44,347 nucleotides of DNA, taken from Rhodobacterales bacterium. Lineage in GTDB: Bacteria > Pseudomonadota > Alphaproteobacteria > Rhizobiales > Stappiaceae. The notes under the pieces are model-generated. The model saw only the letters and a list, made by a program, of their open reading frames with translations, did no database searches and was not told the DNA's origin. Shown piece after piece: positions 1-8,448 of this stretch. Where the stretch lies: NCBI GenBank assembly GCA_008107755.1, contig VIRH01000069.1, positions 1-44,347 of the forward strand. The letters are read 5' to 3'. The translations under genes were made by a program, and so were the position numbers. Within the stretch, counting starts at the first letter, position 1. Each line of letters begins with the position of its first letter.

Positions 1-269
1 CCTTGTTTGAAAGATCAGCGTACCTGCGTAACTCTTAAAACCACCAAACACCCGAAAGTATCCGATGATCGCAAGGCCAACGCCGCCTACGCTTCCCTTC
101 CTTCATCATATCCAATTGTCAAAGAACAGAGGGACAAAACCCTCGCAAGTCGCTACCCAAACCCAAACAAAACGAAACCTGTCCGAACCTTCAAGCCCGG
201 CCGATCTCGACCAATTGTCTGGAAGTTAGGGCGCAAAACCCTGTCGCCAGCGACGTTGCCGCCGTCGAT
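1..269 (-). other. rRNA operon leader (16S rRNA just outside window)
   Basis: Read on the minus strand this is the transcribed 5' leader of an rRNA operon. It runs from the probable start near 269 to the left edge and contains a boxA. The order rRNA-type promoter, boxA about 110 bases before the edge, then a mature-rRNA-proximal tail is the alphaproteobacterial rrn arrangement, so the 16S gene should begin just left of base 1. No 16S sequence is inside the window. There is no credible protein gene here; an open frame at 7-363 on the plus strand has no ribosome site. Confidence 0.8.
114..128 (-). promoter_or_regulatory. boxA antitermination site
   Basis: The minus strand reads TGTTCTTTGACAATT, matching the boxA consensus (E. 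coli TGCTCTTTAACAATT) of rRNA leaders. It lies about 140 bases after the predicted start and would recruit NusB/S10 to make the rRNA transcript resistant to Rho. Confidence 0.82.
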
Positions 270-275
270 GAACGC

Positions 276-304
276 GTTATACGCACACCAATCTGACCCG
301 TCAA
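276..304 (-). promoter_or_regulatory. rRNA operon promoter, sigma-70 type
   Basis: On the minus strand a -35 TTGACG (304-299) and a -10 TATAAC (281-276) are separated by exactly 17 bases. Upstream, at about 305-330, lies an A/T-rich stretch with a run of seven T on the plus strand, fitting an UP element. Start of transcription is expected near 269. This is the strongest sigma-70 promoter visible in the window. Confidence 0.82.
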
Positions 305-397
305 CGACCAAATTCGATTTTTTTCGAGAAAGTTTCAGTGCCCACAGGGGCGGTGGATATTAACCTTTTGGTAACCCGCAAGGGCCCGGCCCGGACT

Positions 398-1153
398 TCA
401 GCCGATCGGCGAATTGCCGAACCCCATCAACCGTTGGCCGGAATCCACCACCAGCGTGTGACCGGTCACCTGCGGCGCCGACACGAGGTATCGGACCGCG
501 GCAACAATGTCCTGCGGCCCTAGCCCCGGTCCGATCGGCGTCATTTCCTGCCGGCTTTCGAATTCCTCCTGCGTCTGGTCGCTCGGCAACACGAGACCCG
601 GCGCGACCGCGTTGACGGTTATGCCTTTCGGGCCGAGCTCGAACGCCGCCAGCCGTGTTGCGCCATCAAGGGCGAACTTGCCGCAGAAATAGCTGAACCG
701 TTCCGGCGAGGCAGACTTCAGCTGGGTGTCGAGGATATTGACGATCGCCCCGCCCCCCGTCAGTCCTTCCTGCCGGGCAAAGGCCTGCATGAGGAATACG
801 GGCGCGGCGGCGTTGACGTTCATCAGGAACTGCCATGTCTCCAGTGTCAGGCTGTCGAGAGTGTCGGCATCGAAGGCCGACGCCGAGTTGACGAGAACCT
901 GGACCGGGCCGCCGAGCGCCTCGGCTGTCTCGGCGATCAGGTCTCCCGCGTGCTCCGGATCGCTCAGATCCTTCTGCACCAGAGTCGCCTCGCCGCCTTC
1001 GGCCTGAATGTCCTGAAGCAGTTCCTGCGCGCCATCGGCCGAGGAGTTGTAATGAAGGCCCATCGCGTAGCCCTCGTCCGCAAGCCCGCGGGCGATGGCC
1101 TTGCCGAGACGCTTTCCCGACCCGGTGACAAGAGCGATCTTCTTTTCCGTCAT
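398..1153 (-). CDS. FolM/PTR1-type pteridine reductase (SDR)
   Basis: 251-residue short-chain dehydrogenase, probably an NADPH-dependent dihydropteridine (dihydromonapterin/dihydrofolate) reductase. The nucleotide loop is TGSGKRLG (10-17), with Arg where ordinary SDRs have Gly, the TGX3RXG signature of pteridine reductases. The catalytic set is D142, Y155 and K159; the D-to-Y spacing of 13 and YxxxK equal those of Leishmania PTR1 (D181, Y194, K198), with Asp replacing the usual SDR Ser. It is the last gene of a pterin cluster, 25 bases after the DHPS-like gene. The family is clear from these motifs; the exact pterin substrate is inferred. A generic SDR is the alternative. Confidence 0.8.
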   Translation of the reverse strand: MTEKKIALVTGSGKRLGKAIARGLADEGYAMGLHYNSSADGAQELLQDIQAEGGEATLVQKDLSDPEHAGDLIAETAEALGGPVQVLVNSASAFDADTLDSLTLETWQFLMNVNAAAPVFLMQAFARQEGLTGGGAIVNILDTQLKSASPERFSYFCGKFALDGATRLAAFELGPKGITVNAVAPGLVLPSDQTQEEFESRQEMTPIGPGLGPQDIVAAVRYLVSAPQVTGHTLVVDSGQRLMGFGNSPIG

Positions 1154-1178
1154 CGGTGGTCTCCTCCGGTTTGGTAGT

Positions 1179-2063
1179 TCAGGCGTAGTCCTGCAGGTTC
1201 AGCACGGGTTGGACGCGCGGCACTTCATGACTTCTGACGAGATTGGCCTTCGACATGACGGCAATGGTTGCCGCACTCGTCTGGGCGACCCGGACCTCGT
1301 CACGGAAGAGATGGACGGCGCCGGTCAACTGAACGGTCACCGGCCAACCGAGTTCTCGCAGTCGGAACGATTGCAGGATGCTGTCCGTCTGATAGCGGAT
1401 ACGGTCCGGACCGTCGGGCAGGTTCAGCGCAAAACCGAACCCGGGATCAACCCACAGCCGCTCGATGCCTGCCTCCGTCGCGAGGTGAATTCGGTCTCTG
1501 AAGAAGGCAAGCTGGTGGTCGAAGATTTCCTCCGCCGGCGGAAGATAGTCTTCGGAGCGCGCGTTTTTGCCGGGGGTGTAACAGAGAATGACGCCTGCTT
1601 CCTGCAGGGCGATCGCGCGATAGAATTCCGGATCGTCGACACGCCCGGTCAGGTTGACGACCCCCGCCCCGGCCTCCACCAGCGCCACACCGACTTCCGG
1701 ATGATACGTCTCGACAGACACAAGGATATTCTCCTCGGCCAGAGCCTTGACGACCGGGCGCATGCGGTCGATCTGGCGCTCGATGGAAACGATATCTGCC
1801 GTTTCGCCCGTGGACTCCGCACCGATATCCACCATCGCCGCGCCTTCCAGCGTCATCCGCCGCCCGCGATAGAGCGCAGCCTCGAACGAATGACAGATGG
1901 TTTCGCGGTAGGCGCTGTCCGGCGACAGGTTGAGGACCCCCATCTGGTAGGTCCGGTCCTCGAACCGCTTTCCGAACTTCGGAAATTCGAACGTTTTGAT
2001 CGGCGCCTCGAGGGCATCCCTGTACTTGAGCCATAGCGGGAGAAGGCGATCGGCGGAAATCAT
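1179..2063 (-). CDS. dihydropteroate synthase-like protein
   Basis: 294-residue TIM-barrel protein of the pterin-binding/DHPS family. Recognisable DHPS motifs are NLSPDS (45-50), GAEST (81-85), SVET (116-119, normally SVDT), VVNLTG (135-140), DPGFGF (206-211) and RSH (277-279), matching the Arg/His pair near the DHPS C-terminus. It departs from canonical FolP: the SxK region is not evident, and Asp of SVDT is Glu. It may therefore use a different pterin or a different acceptor than p-aminobenzoate. It sits between FolB-like and FolM-like genes, so a role in making a reduced pterin cofactor is inferred. A minus-strand AGAAGAG precedes the ATG. Confidence 0.75.
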   Translation of the reverse strand: MISADRLLPLWLKYRDALEAPIKTFEFPKFGKRFEDRTYQMGVLNLSPDSAYRETICHSFEAALYRGRRMTLEGAAMVDIGAESTGETADIVSIERQIDRMRPVVKALAEENILVSVETYHPEVGVALVEAGAGVVNLTGRVDDPEFYRAIALQEAGVILCYTPGKNARSEDYLPPAEEIFDHQLAFFRDRIHLATEAGIERLWVDPGFGFALNLPDGPDRIRYQTDSILQSFRLRELGWPVTVQLTGAVHLFRDEVRVAQTSAATIAVMSKANLVRSHEVPRVQPVLNLQDYA

Positions 2064-2183
2064 CGGTATCCAACTCTTCTAATACGTTCAGGTTCAAATC
2101 GAGAGGCCGCACCAGACGGGCCTTGCGTCAATGTTGCACCCGCGCAGGTCGCGGGCAACGCTCGACCGAGGCCGGGAGCCGTC

Positions 2184-2585
2184 TCAGGCGCGCCGGCGGA
2201 TCACTTTGATGCCGACGGCGGCCGCATTCTCGAAAATATCCGGCTTGGTCACCTTGACGGTCACCTGTTCTGCCAGCGGATTGCGGAGCACGAATTCCGC
2301 GACCTCTTCCGCCCAGTCCTCGACGAGGTCGACATGGCCGCCCGCAGCCGCCTTTTCCTGGATGAAGGCAACAGGATCCGCATAGGAAATGAACTGCCCG
2401 GTCTCGCATACGATCTTGCGATATCCGGGCACCGCCAAGATCTCCAGATCGAAACAGACGAACTGGGTCCGCCCCTTTTCGCTGTCGAGGATGCCGATCT
2501 CGGCCGGGACCAGCAGTTTCTCGACCAGGATCACGTCCTGACCGGCTTCACTGAGCGCACCCTTCTTGTCCATGGCTTCCGGCAT
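2184..2585 (-). CDS. dihydroneopterin aldolase-like protein (FolB/FolX family)
   Basis: 133-residue protein with the dihydroneopterin aldolase/epimerase pattern: an N-terminal IGILDSEKGRTQF segment, a YADPVAF strand corresponding to the family's tDY..V, a central HVDLVEDWAEEVA helix carrying the conserved Glu, and a C-terminal VTVKVTKPDI strand. The family splits 7,8-dihydroneopterin into hydroxymethyldihydropterin and glycolaldehyde (FolB) or epimerises the triphosphate (FolX); the sequence alone does not decide. First gene of the three-gene pterin cluster, 120 bases ahead of the DHPS-like gene. The start has AGGCGG nine bases upstream; an internal ATG four codons on is possible. Confidence 0.75.
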   Translation of the reverse strand: MPEAMDKKGALSEAGQDVILVEKLLVPAEIGILDSEKGRTQFVCFDLEILAVPGYRKIVCETGQFISYADPVAFIQEKAAAGGHVDLVEDWAEEVAEFVLRNPLAEQVTVKVTKPDIFENAAAVGIKVIRRRA

Positions 2586-2905
2586 GTTGTTTCACCGCCT
2601 GACGATTCGCGTTTTCCGCCCATTTGAGTGAACCGCTTCGGCAAAGCCGTCAAGCACGGCGGCGCACGGGCGTGGATGGCATTGCCGTGTCATCTGATTT
2701 CGAGGACCGGTTCGGCAGGTCGACCGGCCAGGCTCGGCTGCGCTGGATTGATCAGGCGACCCGAAGCAATGAGGAAAGCGGCGCCAGACCGCGAAACCAT
2801 CTTCCAGGGCTTCGCTCGGTGCTCTGATCTCTTCGCAATTAGGGAACCTTGGATGGGCGGCGATCAAGCCTCTAGCGAGATGGATCTGCAATCGCCGCTC
2901 ATTCG

Positions 2906-3015
2906 ACCTCATCCTGAGGAAGCGTGAAAACGCTTTCTGCAAGGATGAGCCGCTTGGGTCAGGCCGTGCCGCCCATCCTTCGAGACAGACCTGACGGTCT
3001 TCCTCAGGATGAGGT
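2906..3015. repeat. nested palindromic intergenic repeat
   Basis: Perfect 15-base terminal inverted repeats ACCTCATCCTGAGGA (2906-2920) and its complement (3001-3015) enclose smaller hairpins: AGCG-tgaaaa-CGCT (2921-2934), AAGGATG/CATCCTT (2941-2947, 2974-2980) and AGACC-tgac-GGTCT (2987-3000). CCTCATCCTGAGG palindromes of this kind are widespread intergenic repeats in Rhizobiales, usually miniature mobile or RNA-structured elements. No gene lies within the 594-base interval 2586-3179 that holds it. Confidence 0.75.
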
Positions 3016-3107
3016 GCCCGATGAAAGAGTTTGAAAGACGCGCAGAGAAAGGAAGCCTGCGGCTAAAGAAAAAAGAACTTGCGGCCAGCATTTCTGATCT
3101 TGTGCAA

Positions 3108-3132
3108 CAGCCGCGGCGGGAAGCCGCGACTG
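3108..3132 (-). terminator. candidate terminator after peroxiredoxin gene
   Basis: Arms CAGCCGCGGC (3108-3117) and GCCGCGACTG (3123-3132) pair over ten positions (one G-U) around a 5-base loop, about 48 bases past the peroxiredoxin stop. The T-run is poor, so this could instead be an mRNA-stabilising hairpin. Confidence 0.45.
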
Positions 3133-3179
3133 CACATTCGATCAACAACTGCGTGTGATGTCGCCGCGCCTCGTCAGGG

Positions 3180-3830
3180 TCAGGCAGGCGCCTTGGTCTT
3201 GCGCAGATAGGGAAGAACCGTTTCGAACTCGCCGAACTTCGCCCTTGCGTCGTCATCGCTCAGCGACGCGGGAATGATCACGTCCTGGCCGACCTGCCAG
3301 TTGGCCGGCGTCGCAACACCCTTCGCTGCCGTCTGAAGACCATCGAGGGCGCGCAGGACCTCCGCGAAATTCCGGCCGACGGTCATCGGATAGGTCATGG
3401 AGAGTTTCAGCTGCTTGTCCGGGCCGATGATGAAGACGGAGCGGACGGTGGCGCTGTCATTCGGGGTGCGGCCATCGGGGAGATAGGCTTCCGCCGGCAG
3501 CATGTCGAAGGCTTTCGAGACTTCCAGGCCGGTGTCGGCGATGATCGGGAAGCCGGCAGCGGCACCGCCCACTTTCTCGATGTCGCCTTTCCACTTGCGA
3601 TGGTCGTCCGCGCTGTCCACGGAAACGCCGATCACCTTGGTGCCGCGCTTTGCCCATTCGTCGGCAAGCTGTGCGACCGCGCCGAATTCGGTTGTGCAGA
3701 CCGGCGTGAAATCCTTCGGATGGCTGAACAGGATTGCCCAGCTGTCGCCGATCCAGTCATGAAACGTGATCGGTCCCTGATCGGTTTCCGCAGTGAAATT
3801 CGGAACCGTGTCATTGATACGAAGAGCCAT
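3180..3830 (-). CDS. 1-Cys peroxiredoxin (Prx6 type)
   Basis: 216 residues, the usual Prx6-family length. It reduces H2O2 and organic peroxides in the cytoplasm. The active-site signature PKDFTPVCTTE (38-48) carries the peroxidatic Cys45 and Thr42. The C-terminal half has the Prx6 extension (GVATPANWQVG) rather than a resolving-Cys motif, and Cys45 is the only cysteine, so it is 1-Cys. AGAAGGA lies seven bases before the ATG. It is monocistronic: 158 bases separate it from the hydroxyproline operon upstream. That gap includes a GC-rich palindrome near 3896-3912 but no obvious promoter. Confidence 0.92.
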   Translation of the reverse strand: MALRINDTVPNFTAETDQGPITFHDWIGDSWAILFSHPKDFTPVCTTEFGAVAQLADEWAKRGTKVIGVSVDSADDHRKWKGDIEKVGGAAAGFPIIADTGLEVSKAFDMLPAEAYLPDGRTPNDSATVRSVFIIGPDKQLKLSMTYPMTVGRNFAEVLRALDGLQTAAKGVATPANWQVGQDVIIPASLSDDDARAKFGEFETVLPYLRKTKAPA

Positions 3831-3988
3831 AAGTCAATCCTTCTGCTTTGCTGAATTCCGGTTCGCGACGCACCTTATCGTGGCAACGATCCGTCCGCCG
3901 CCCGCGGCGGGAGCCACTTTCAAGGTATGGGTTTGCATCTGCGATGCAAGACGCTGTGGCGAAATGGTCTTGTGCGCAGTCCGTCTGC

Positions 3989-5014
3989 TCAGGCTCCCCA
4001 GGTATCGCTGAGCCTGTAACCACCGGGCCAGGGGTCGTCGGGATCCAGCATGTGCTGGTGAATGCCCGTCAGCCAGGCCCGGCCGCTGATCTCCGGAACG
4101 ATCGCGTCCTTGCCGCCGACGCTGGTACGCTCGAGGATTTTCCCGGTGAAGCGCGACCCGATGATCGATGTCACAACAAAAGTCTCGCCGACCTTCATGT
4201 CGCCTCGCGCGGCCATAAGAGCCATCCTCGCGGAAACGGCGGTTCCCGTCGGCGACCGGTCCACCTTCCCCGGCCGGATCGCTACAGCCGAGCGGCCGCC
4301 CAGCCCGTCCGCGCCGCGAGACACCGGTCCGCAAAAGGCGCAGAACGAGATGTGGTCCCAATCCGGGTTGTCCGGATGCGAGAAACCGAGTTGCTCGTTG
4401 GCGGCATTGGTGATGCGCACGCCGAGCCGCGCAAGATCGCCCGCCTCGCTTTCCTCGATAGCAAAGCCGAGCGCCTTGGCGTCAACGACAACGAAACTGT
4501 CTCCGCCATAGGCCGTGTCGACGGACAAGGTCCCGAGACCTTCGACTTCGAGCGGCGCATCCAGCCTGTCGGCGAAACTCGGCACGTTTCTGACATGAAT
4601 GCGCTGCGCCTTGCCGTTGGAACAGTCGGCCCTGACCTTCACCAGACCGCCCGGCGCTTCCAGCACCAGTTCCGTGACCGGCTCCGTGATGGGAAGAATG
4701 CCGCCATCGAGCAGCACCGTCGCAACGCAGATCGAATTGGAGCCGGACATGGGCGGCGTATCTTCCGGCTCCATGATGATGAAGGCGGCATCGGCATTGG
4801 GGTGTTTCGGCGGCACCAGCAGATTGACATGGCGGAACACCCCGCCGCGCGGTTCGTTCAGCACGAAATTGCGCAAGGACTGGTCCCTGGCGATGAAACT
4901 GCGCTGCTCCCAGATCGTTTCGCCCGGCGGCGGGGCAACGCCGCCGACGATGACGTCGCCGACCTCGCCCTCGGCATGACACGAAATCACATGGATGGTT
5001 CTCGTGCTGCGCAT
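3989..5014 (-). CDS. trans-3-hydroxy-L-proline dehydratase (proline racemase family)
   Basis: 341-residue proline-racemase-superfamily enzyme, likely dehydrating trans-3-hydroxy-L-proline to Delta1-pyrroline-2-carboxylate. Racemases and 4-Hyp epimerases carry a catalytic Cys pair; here the first is Ser90 ([10 protein letters not shown]) and the second Thr256 ([11 protein letters not shown]). Replacement of the second Cys by Thr is known for 3-Hyp dehydratases; having both replaced is noteworthy. Family placement is clear from DRSPTGT and the overall fold pattern; substrate is inferred from these residues and the operon, which parallels the Labrenzia aggregata locus where this gene flanks a cis-3-Hyp dehydratase. 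Last gene of the operon, 12 bases after its neighbour. Confidence 0.82.
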   Translation of the reverse strand: MRSTRTIHVISCHAEGEVGDVIVGGVAPPPGETIWEQRSFIARDQSLRNFVLNEPRGGVFRHVNLLVPPKHPNADAAFIIMEPEDTPPMSGSNSICVATVLLDGGILPITEPVTELVLEAPGGLVKVRADCSNGKAQRIHVRNVPSFADRLDAPLEVEGLGTLSVDTAYGGDSFVVVDAKALGFAIEESEAGDLARLGVRITNAANEQLGFSHPDNPDWDHISFCAFCGPVSRGADGLGGRSAVAIRPGKVDRSPTGTAVSARMALMAARGDMKVGETFVVTSIIGSRFTGKILERTSVGGKDAIVPEISGRAWLTGIHQHMLDPDDPWPGGYRLSDTWGA

Positions 5015-5026
5015 TTCGCCCGTCTC

Positions 5027-6130
5027 CTAGCTGTAGCGCGCCACCGGCTCGCCCAGCGCATCGAACAGTGGCTCGATGCCGAGGCCCGGCAGATTGGAGG
5101 CGGTCATCCTGCCGTTGACCCGTTTCGGCGCGCCACTGGCGATGTCCACGGTGCCATAGCTGTTGAAGTCGGTCGCCGAGAATGTGAACTCGGCCGGCGT
5201 CGACAGGGCCAGGTGCGCGATCGCGGCCGTCACGATGTCGCCGCCCCAGGTATCCTCGATGGTCATCGGAATGCCCTCGGCGATGCACAGGTCACGCATC
5301 AGCCTTGCCTTCGACAGTCCGCCGACCTTCGAAATCTTCAGGTTGATGCAGTCCATCGCATCCTCGGCAATCCCGCGAACCAGGGTCCCCGCCCCGTCGA
5401 TCACCTCGTCAAGAACGAAGGGCAGCGCGGTGCGACGCCGGATCGAGAGGCATTCCTCGTAGGTCAGGCAGGGCTGCTCGATATAGACATCGAGCGCCGC
5501 GACAGCTCCGACCACCCTCGCCGCTTCGTGCTTCGTCCAACCCGTATTGGCATCGGCTACGAGCAGATCCGATTTCTTCAGAACGGACCGTGTTGCGTGA
5601 ATGCGATCGATGTCGTCATTGGCATCACCGCCGACCTTGAGCTGGAATTTCGTGTAGCCTTCAGCCGCATATCCCTCGATCTTCCGAGCCATGTTCTCCG
5701 GCGCTTCCTGGCTGATTGCCCGGTACAGCACGACGTCGTCCTGGGCCGCTCCTCCCAGAAGCGTATTGAGCGGCAAGCCCGACGCCTTCCCCATAATATC
5801 CCAGCAGGCGATATCGATCGGCGCCTTGGCATAGGGATGCCCGCGCAGCGCCGCATCCATGACCCGGTTGATCCGACCGAGATTAAGCGGATCCTGTCCG
5901 ATAAGGTGGCGCGCGAGTTCCTGAAGACCGCTTCTCACGCCCAGCGCGTAGGACGGCAGGTAAGCCGAGCCGAGCGGGCAGCACTCCGCGTAGCCTTTCA
6001 ATCCCTCGTCAGTCTCGATTTCCACGACGGTGCTGTCGAAGACCTCGACGTAATTGCCGTTGGACCAGCTGTACCGCCCCTCCTTGAGCGGCAGATCCAC
6101 CTGAAAGACGTTGATCGCGGTAATCTTCAC
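5027..6130 (-). CDS. cis-3-hydroxy-L-proline dehydratase (enolase superfamily, MLE subgroup)
   Basis: 367-residue muconate-lactonising-type enolase-superfamily enzyme. Catalytic lysines K165 (FQLKVGG) and K265 (LKISKVGG) sit on either side of the barrel. Metal ligands are D193 (VADAN), E218 (YIEQP) and D241 (VLDE). An L. aggregata homologue between 4-Hyp epimerase and trans-3-Hyp dehydratase genes was shown to dehydrate cis-3-hydroxy-L-proline to Delta1-pyrroline-2-carboxylate, with side epimerisation. The same partners are present here, so the assignment is by residues plus context. Spacing is 16 bases from the dehydrogenase gene and 12 to the next. Proline-betaine or dipeptide epimerases are the related alternatives. 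Confidence 0.83.
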   Translation of the reverse strand: MKITAINVFQVDLPLKEGRYSWSNGNYVEVFDSTVVEIETDEGLKGYAECCPLGSAYLPSYALGVRSGLQELARHLIGQDPLNLGRINRVMDAALRGHPYAKAPIDIACWDIMGKASGLPLNTLLGGAAQDDVVLYRAISQEAPENMARKIEGYAAEGYTKFQLKVGGDANDDIDRIHATRSVLKKSDLLVADANTGWTKHEAARVVGAVAALDVYIEQPCLTYEECLSIRRRTALPFVLDEVIDGAGTLVRGIAEDAMDCINLKISKVGGLSKARLMRDLCIAEGIPMTIEDTWGGDIVTAAIAHLALSTPAEFTFSATDFNSYGTVDIASGAPKRVNGRMTASNLPGLGIEPLFDALGEPVARYS

Positions 6131-6146
6131 CCTGTTCCTCCCGTAA

Positions 6147-7397
6147 TCAGAAACGGCTTGCGGAAAATGCTCCGAGGTCTATCGGCGGTGTTTCGTCGTG
6201 TACGAGCGCGGCGACGATTTCCCCCGTGCCGGCCGATTGCGTCAGCCCCAGATGCCCATGCCCGAAAGCATAGACCACCCGGCGCTCGGAAGGCGACCGG
6301 TCGATGACGGGAAGGCTGTCCGGCAGCGTCGGCCGATAGCCCATCCACTGCGTTCCACCATCCGTCTTGAGGGCGGGCAGGAACTGTTTGGCTTTGTTCA
6401 GAAGCGTTTCGGCGCGCTTGTAGTTCGGCGGCAAATTCAATCCGCCCAGCTCCACGGCACCACCGACGCGAATGCCTTCGTTGATCTTCGACACGACAAA
6501 GCCGTGGCCGGAAAAGGTCAGGTGTGTCTTCAGGTCGAAAGCGCCTTCCGGCAACGTCGTGTTGTAGCCGCGCTCGGTTTCAAGCGGGAACGGCTCTCCG
6601 ATGCTTCTGCTGAGATGATGCGACCAGGCTCCGGCGCTGACCACGATCTGCGAGGCGTGATAGTCGCCGGACGATGTGCGCAATTCGACCGCCCCTTCCC
6701 CGGGAGCAAGCGCCGCAACGGCCAGACGCTCGATCGCGCCGCCGCGCTGCAGAAACACCTCGGTCAAATGGGCCAGCCACAACTTCGGATCGACCGAATT
6801 GGTCCAGTGCGGCGTAAACCCCGCATGGGTGAAACGCGGATCAAGTCCCGGCTGCAGCGCCGCGATGGCCTCCGCGCTTTCCAGAAGCTCGAAAGCGATG
6901 CCGAGTTCCTTGCGAAGGTTCCATTCCTCAAGGCTCGCGCGGTATTCGCCCGCCCCTTCATAGAGCTGGAGCTGACCTTCCTGGCGAAGAAACGCCGCTC
7001 CCGATGTCGCGCCGACCTGGCGCTTCAGCGCAGCCTCGCAGTGGGTCATCATCGCCGATTGCGCGAGCACCGCTTGCCGGTAGCGATCCGGCAGGCTTGC
7101 GCGCCAGAAACGCAGCATCCAGGGCAGGATATTAAAGGCATAGGAGGGCGGCACGGACAGCGGGCCAAGCGGATCGAGAAGCCAGCCCGGCGCCTTGCGC
7201 ATGATGCCGGGCGTTGCCAGCGGCTCGACATTGCAGAACGCAAAGGCGCCTGCATTCATCTGCGAGGCTTTCAGCGTCTCGTCCGGCCGATCAAGAACAA
7301 GCACCTCGCGCCCCCGCCCCTGCAGCGCGAGGGCAGCGCTGATCCCGACGAGGCCACCGCCGATCACTATTATGTCGTGAACCTTCTCAGCCATCAT
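6147..7397 (-). CDS. FAD-dependent D-amino acid (D-hydroxyproline) dehydrogenase
   Basis: 416-residue DadA-like flavoprotein with an N-terminal dinucleotide loop GGGLVG (13-18), a central substrate domain, and a C-terminal [17 protein letters not shown] motif. In hydroxyproline pathways this type oxidises cis-4-hydroxy-D-proline, the product of the epimerase encoded just upstream, to Delta1-pyrroline-4-hydroxy-2-carboxylate, passing electrons to the respiratory chain. The operon position fits this role; a general D-amino-acid dehydrogenase cannot be excluded. Two successive ATGs begin the frame; no strong ribosome site separates them. Confidence 0.83.
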   Translation of the reverse strand: MMAEKVHDIIVIGGGLVGISAALALQGRGREVLVLDRPDETLKASQMNAGAFAFCNVEPLATPGIMRKAPGWLLDPLGPLSVPPSYAFNILPWMLRFWRASLPDRYRQAVLAQSAMMTHCEAALKRQVGATSGAAFLRQEGQLQLYEGAGEYRASLEEWNLRKELGIAFELLESAEAIAALQPGLDPRFTHAGFTPHWTNSVDPKLWLAHLTEVFLQRGGAIERLAVAALAPGEGAVELRTSSGDYHASQIVVSAGAWSHHLSRSIGEPFPLETERGYNTTLPEGAFDLKTHLTFSGHGFVVSKINEGIRVGGAVELGGLNLPPNYKRAETLLNKAKQFLPALKTDGGTQWMGYRPTLPDSLPVIDRSPSERRVVYAFGHGHLGLTQSAGTGEIVAALVHDETPPIDLGAFSASRF

Positions 7398-7413
7398 GCA
7401 AACTCGATTGAAG

Positions 7414-7430
7414 GCGGACGAAATGTCCGC
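7414..7430 (-). other. intercistronic hairpin
   Basis: GCGGAC-gaaat-GTCCGC in the 75-base gap between the epimerase and dehydrogenase genes, 17 bases before the latter's ATG. There is no T-run, so it is not a terminator. It could set relative expression within the operon or protect the mRNA. Confidence 0.35.
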
Positions 7431-7472
7431 AAAGGAAGAAGAGCAGGAGCAAGACCTGCCAGGAAAAAACTG

Positions 7473-8405
7473 TCAGCCCCGGATGCCGAATCTGTAGGGA
7501 TCCTCCGGATCGAGGATCAGCAGCGCCTCGGACGTGACGAAGGCCTGGCCGGTTATCGTGGGAATGACACCACCATGGGCCCCGGGCTGATAGCTCAGCT
7601 TGTAGGTGCTGCCGATCACGCTTTCCTGCAGCCACTCGGCGCCGGGCGCCAGCACGCCGTCTTCGGCCAGACAGGCGAGTTTCGCAGAACATCCCGTGCC
7701 GCAGGGCGATCGGTCATAGGCCCCGCCCGGACACAGGACGAAATTGCGACTGTTCGCAGCCGGATCCTGAGCCGGGCCGAACAGTTCGATATGATCGATC
7801 CACGCCCCGTCCGCACCCGTGACGCCGGCCTTGTCGAGCCCCGCCCTGATGCGCAGGGTCAGATCCGTCAGCGCGCGGATATTTGCAGGCACAAGGTCAA
7901 GCGGGCTCTCCTTGACGAGGAAGAACCAGTTGCCGCCCCAGGCGACATCGCCGGTGACGGGTCCGTGCCCTTCGACCTCGATCGTGATGTCCTTGTGCAG
8001 CCGGTAGGCCTCGATGTTGACGACGGCCACCGTATGGGCATCGATGAGATCGATTTCGACGACCCCGACAGGCGTCTCGAACTTGTGCCGACCTGGCCCG
8101 ATGCGGCCCATATGGGCGAGCGTCACCGCCAGCCCGATCGTGGCATGGCCGCACATGCCAAGGTTCTTCAGATTGTTGAAATAGATCACTCCGGCAACGC
8201 ATTCGGGATCGGAAGGGGGCAGCAGCAGTGCACCGATCACCGCTTCGTGACCGCGCGGCTCCAGGACAACCGACGCGCAGAAGTCGACATGCTCCGTCTC
8301 CAACCGCGCTGCGCGTTCGGCCAGCGTCCCTGTCCCGAGGTTCGGCCCACCATCGATCACCACCCGTGTCGGCTCGCCGGCCGTATGACTGTCGATTACC
8401 CGCAT
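7473..8405 (-). CDS. 4-hydroxyproline 2-epimerase
   Basis: 310-residue proline-racemase-family enzyme interconverting trans-4-hydroxy-L-proline and cis-4-hydroxy-D-proline, the entry step of collagen/plant hydroxyproline catabolism. Both catalytic cysteines are present: C85 in MCGHATIG and C235 in DRSPCGTGCSA. The N-terminus RVIDSHTAGEPTR is characteristic of the epimerase branch and fixes the start at the ATG at 8405, with GGAG ten bases upstream; the frame extends a further 32 codons without a good start. First gene of the operon, preceded by a GntR-type operator. Confidence 0.88.
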   Translation of the reverse strand: MRVIDSHTAGEPTRVVIDGGPNLGTGTLAERAARLETEHVDFCASVVLEPRGHEAVIGALLLPPSDPECVAGVIYFNNLKNLGMCGHATIGLAVTLAHMGRIGPGRHKFETPVGVVEIDLIDAHTVAVVNIEAYRLHKDITIEVEGHGPVTGDVAWGGNWFFLVKESPLDLVPANIRALTDLTLRIRAGLDKAGVTGADGAWIDHIELFGPAQDPAANSRNFVLCPGGAYDRSPCGTGCSAKLACLAEDGVLAPGAEWLQESVIGSTYKLSYQPGAHGGVIPTITGQAFVTSEALLILDPEDPYRFGIRG

Positions 8406-8436
8406 GCCTTCCCTGCTCCGCCTGCCGCGCTTTGTC

Positions 8437-8448
8437 TTGGTCAACCAA
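8437..8448. promoter_or_regulatory. FCD/GntR-type operator upstream of hydroxyproline operon
   Basis: TTGGT-ca-ACCAA, perfect 5-base arms, 32 bases upstream of the epimerase ATG. TGGT-N(0-3)-ACCA is the recognition pattern of many FadR-subfamily GntR repressors of amino-acid and organic-acid pathways. It differs from the TGTATACA sites of the GntR gene in this window, so the cognate regulator is probably elsewhere. The interval 8406-8884 otherwise holds no gene. Confidence 0.55.

Noticed and set aside
7..363. 118-residue plus-strand open frame
   Set aside because: It lies entirely on the complement of the rRNA promoter and leader, has a Lys/Ser/Pro-rich unstructured translation, and no ribosome site.
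2905..3017. Reading the 110-base palindrome as a CRISPR or a plain terminator
   Set aside because: There is no repeated spacer-repeat unit and no T-run. Nested inverted repeats fit an intergenic repeat element better.
3848..6307. 819-residue plus-strand open frame
   Set aside because: Antisense to the two hydroxyproline dehydratase genes. Its Arg/His/Gly-rich translation is the usual artefact of GC-rich coding DNA.
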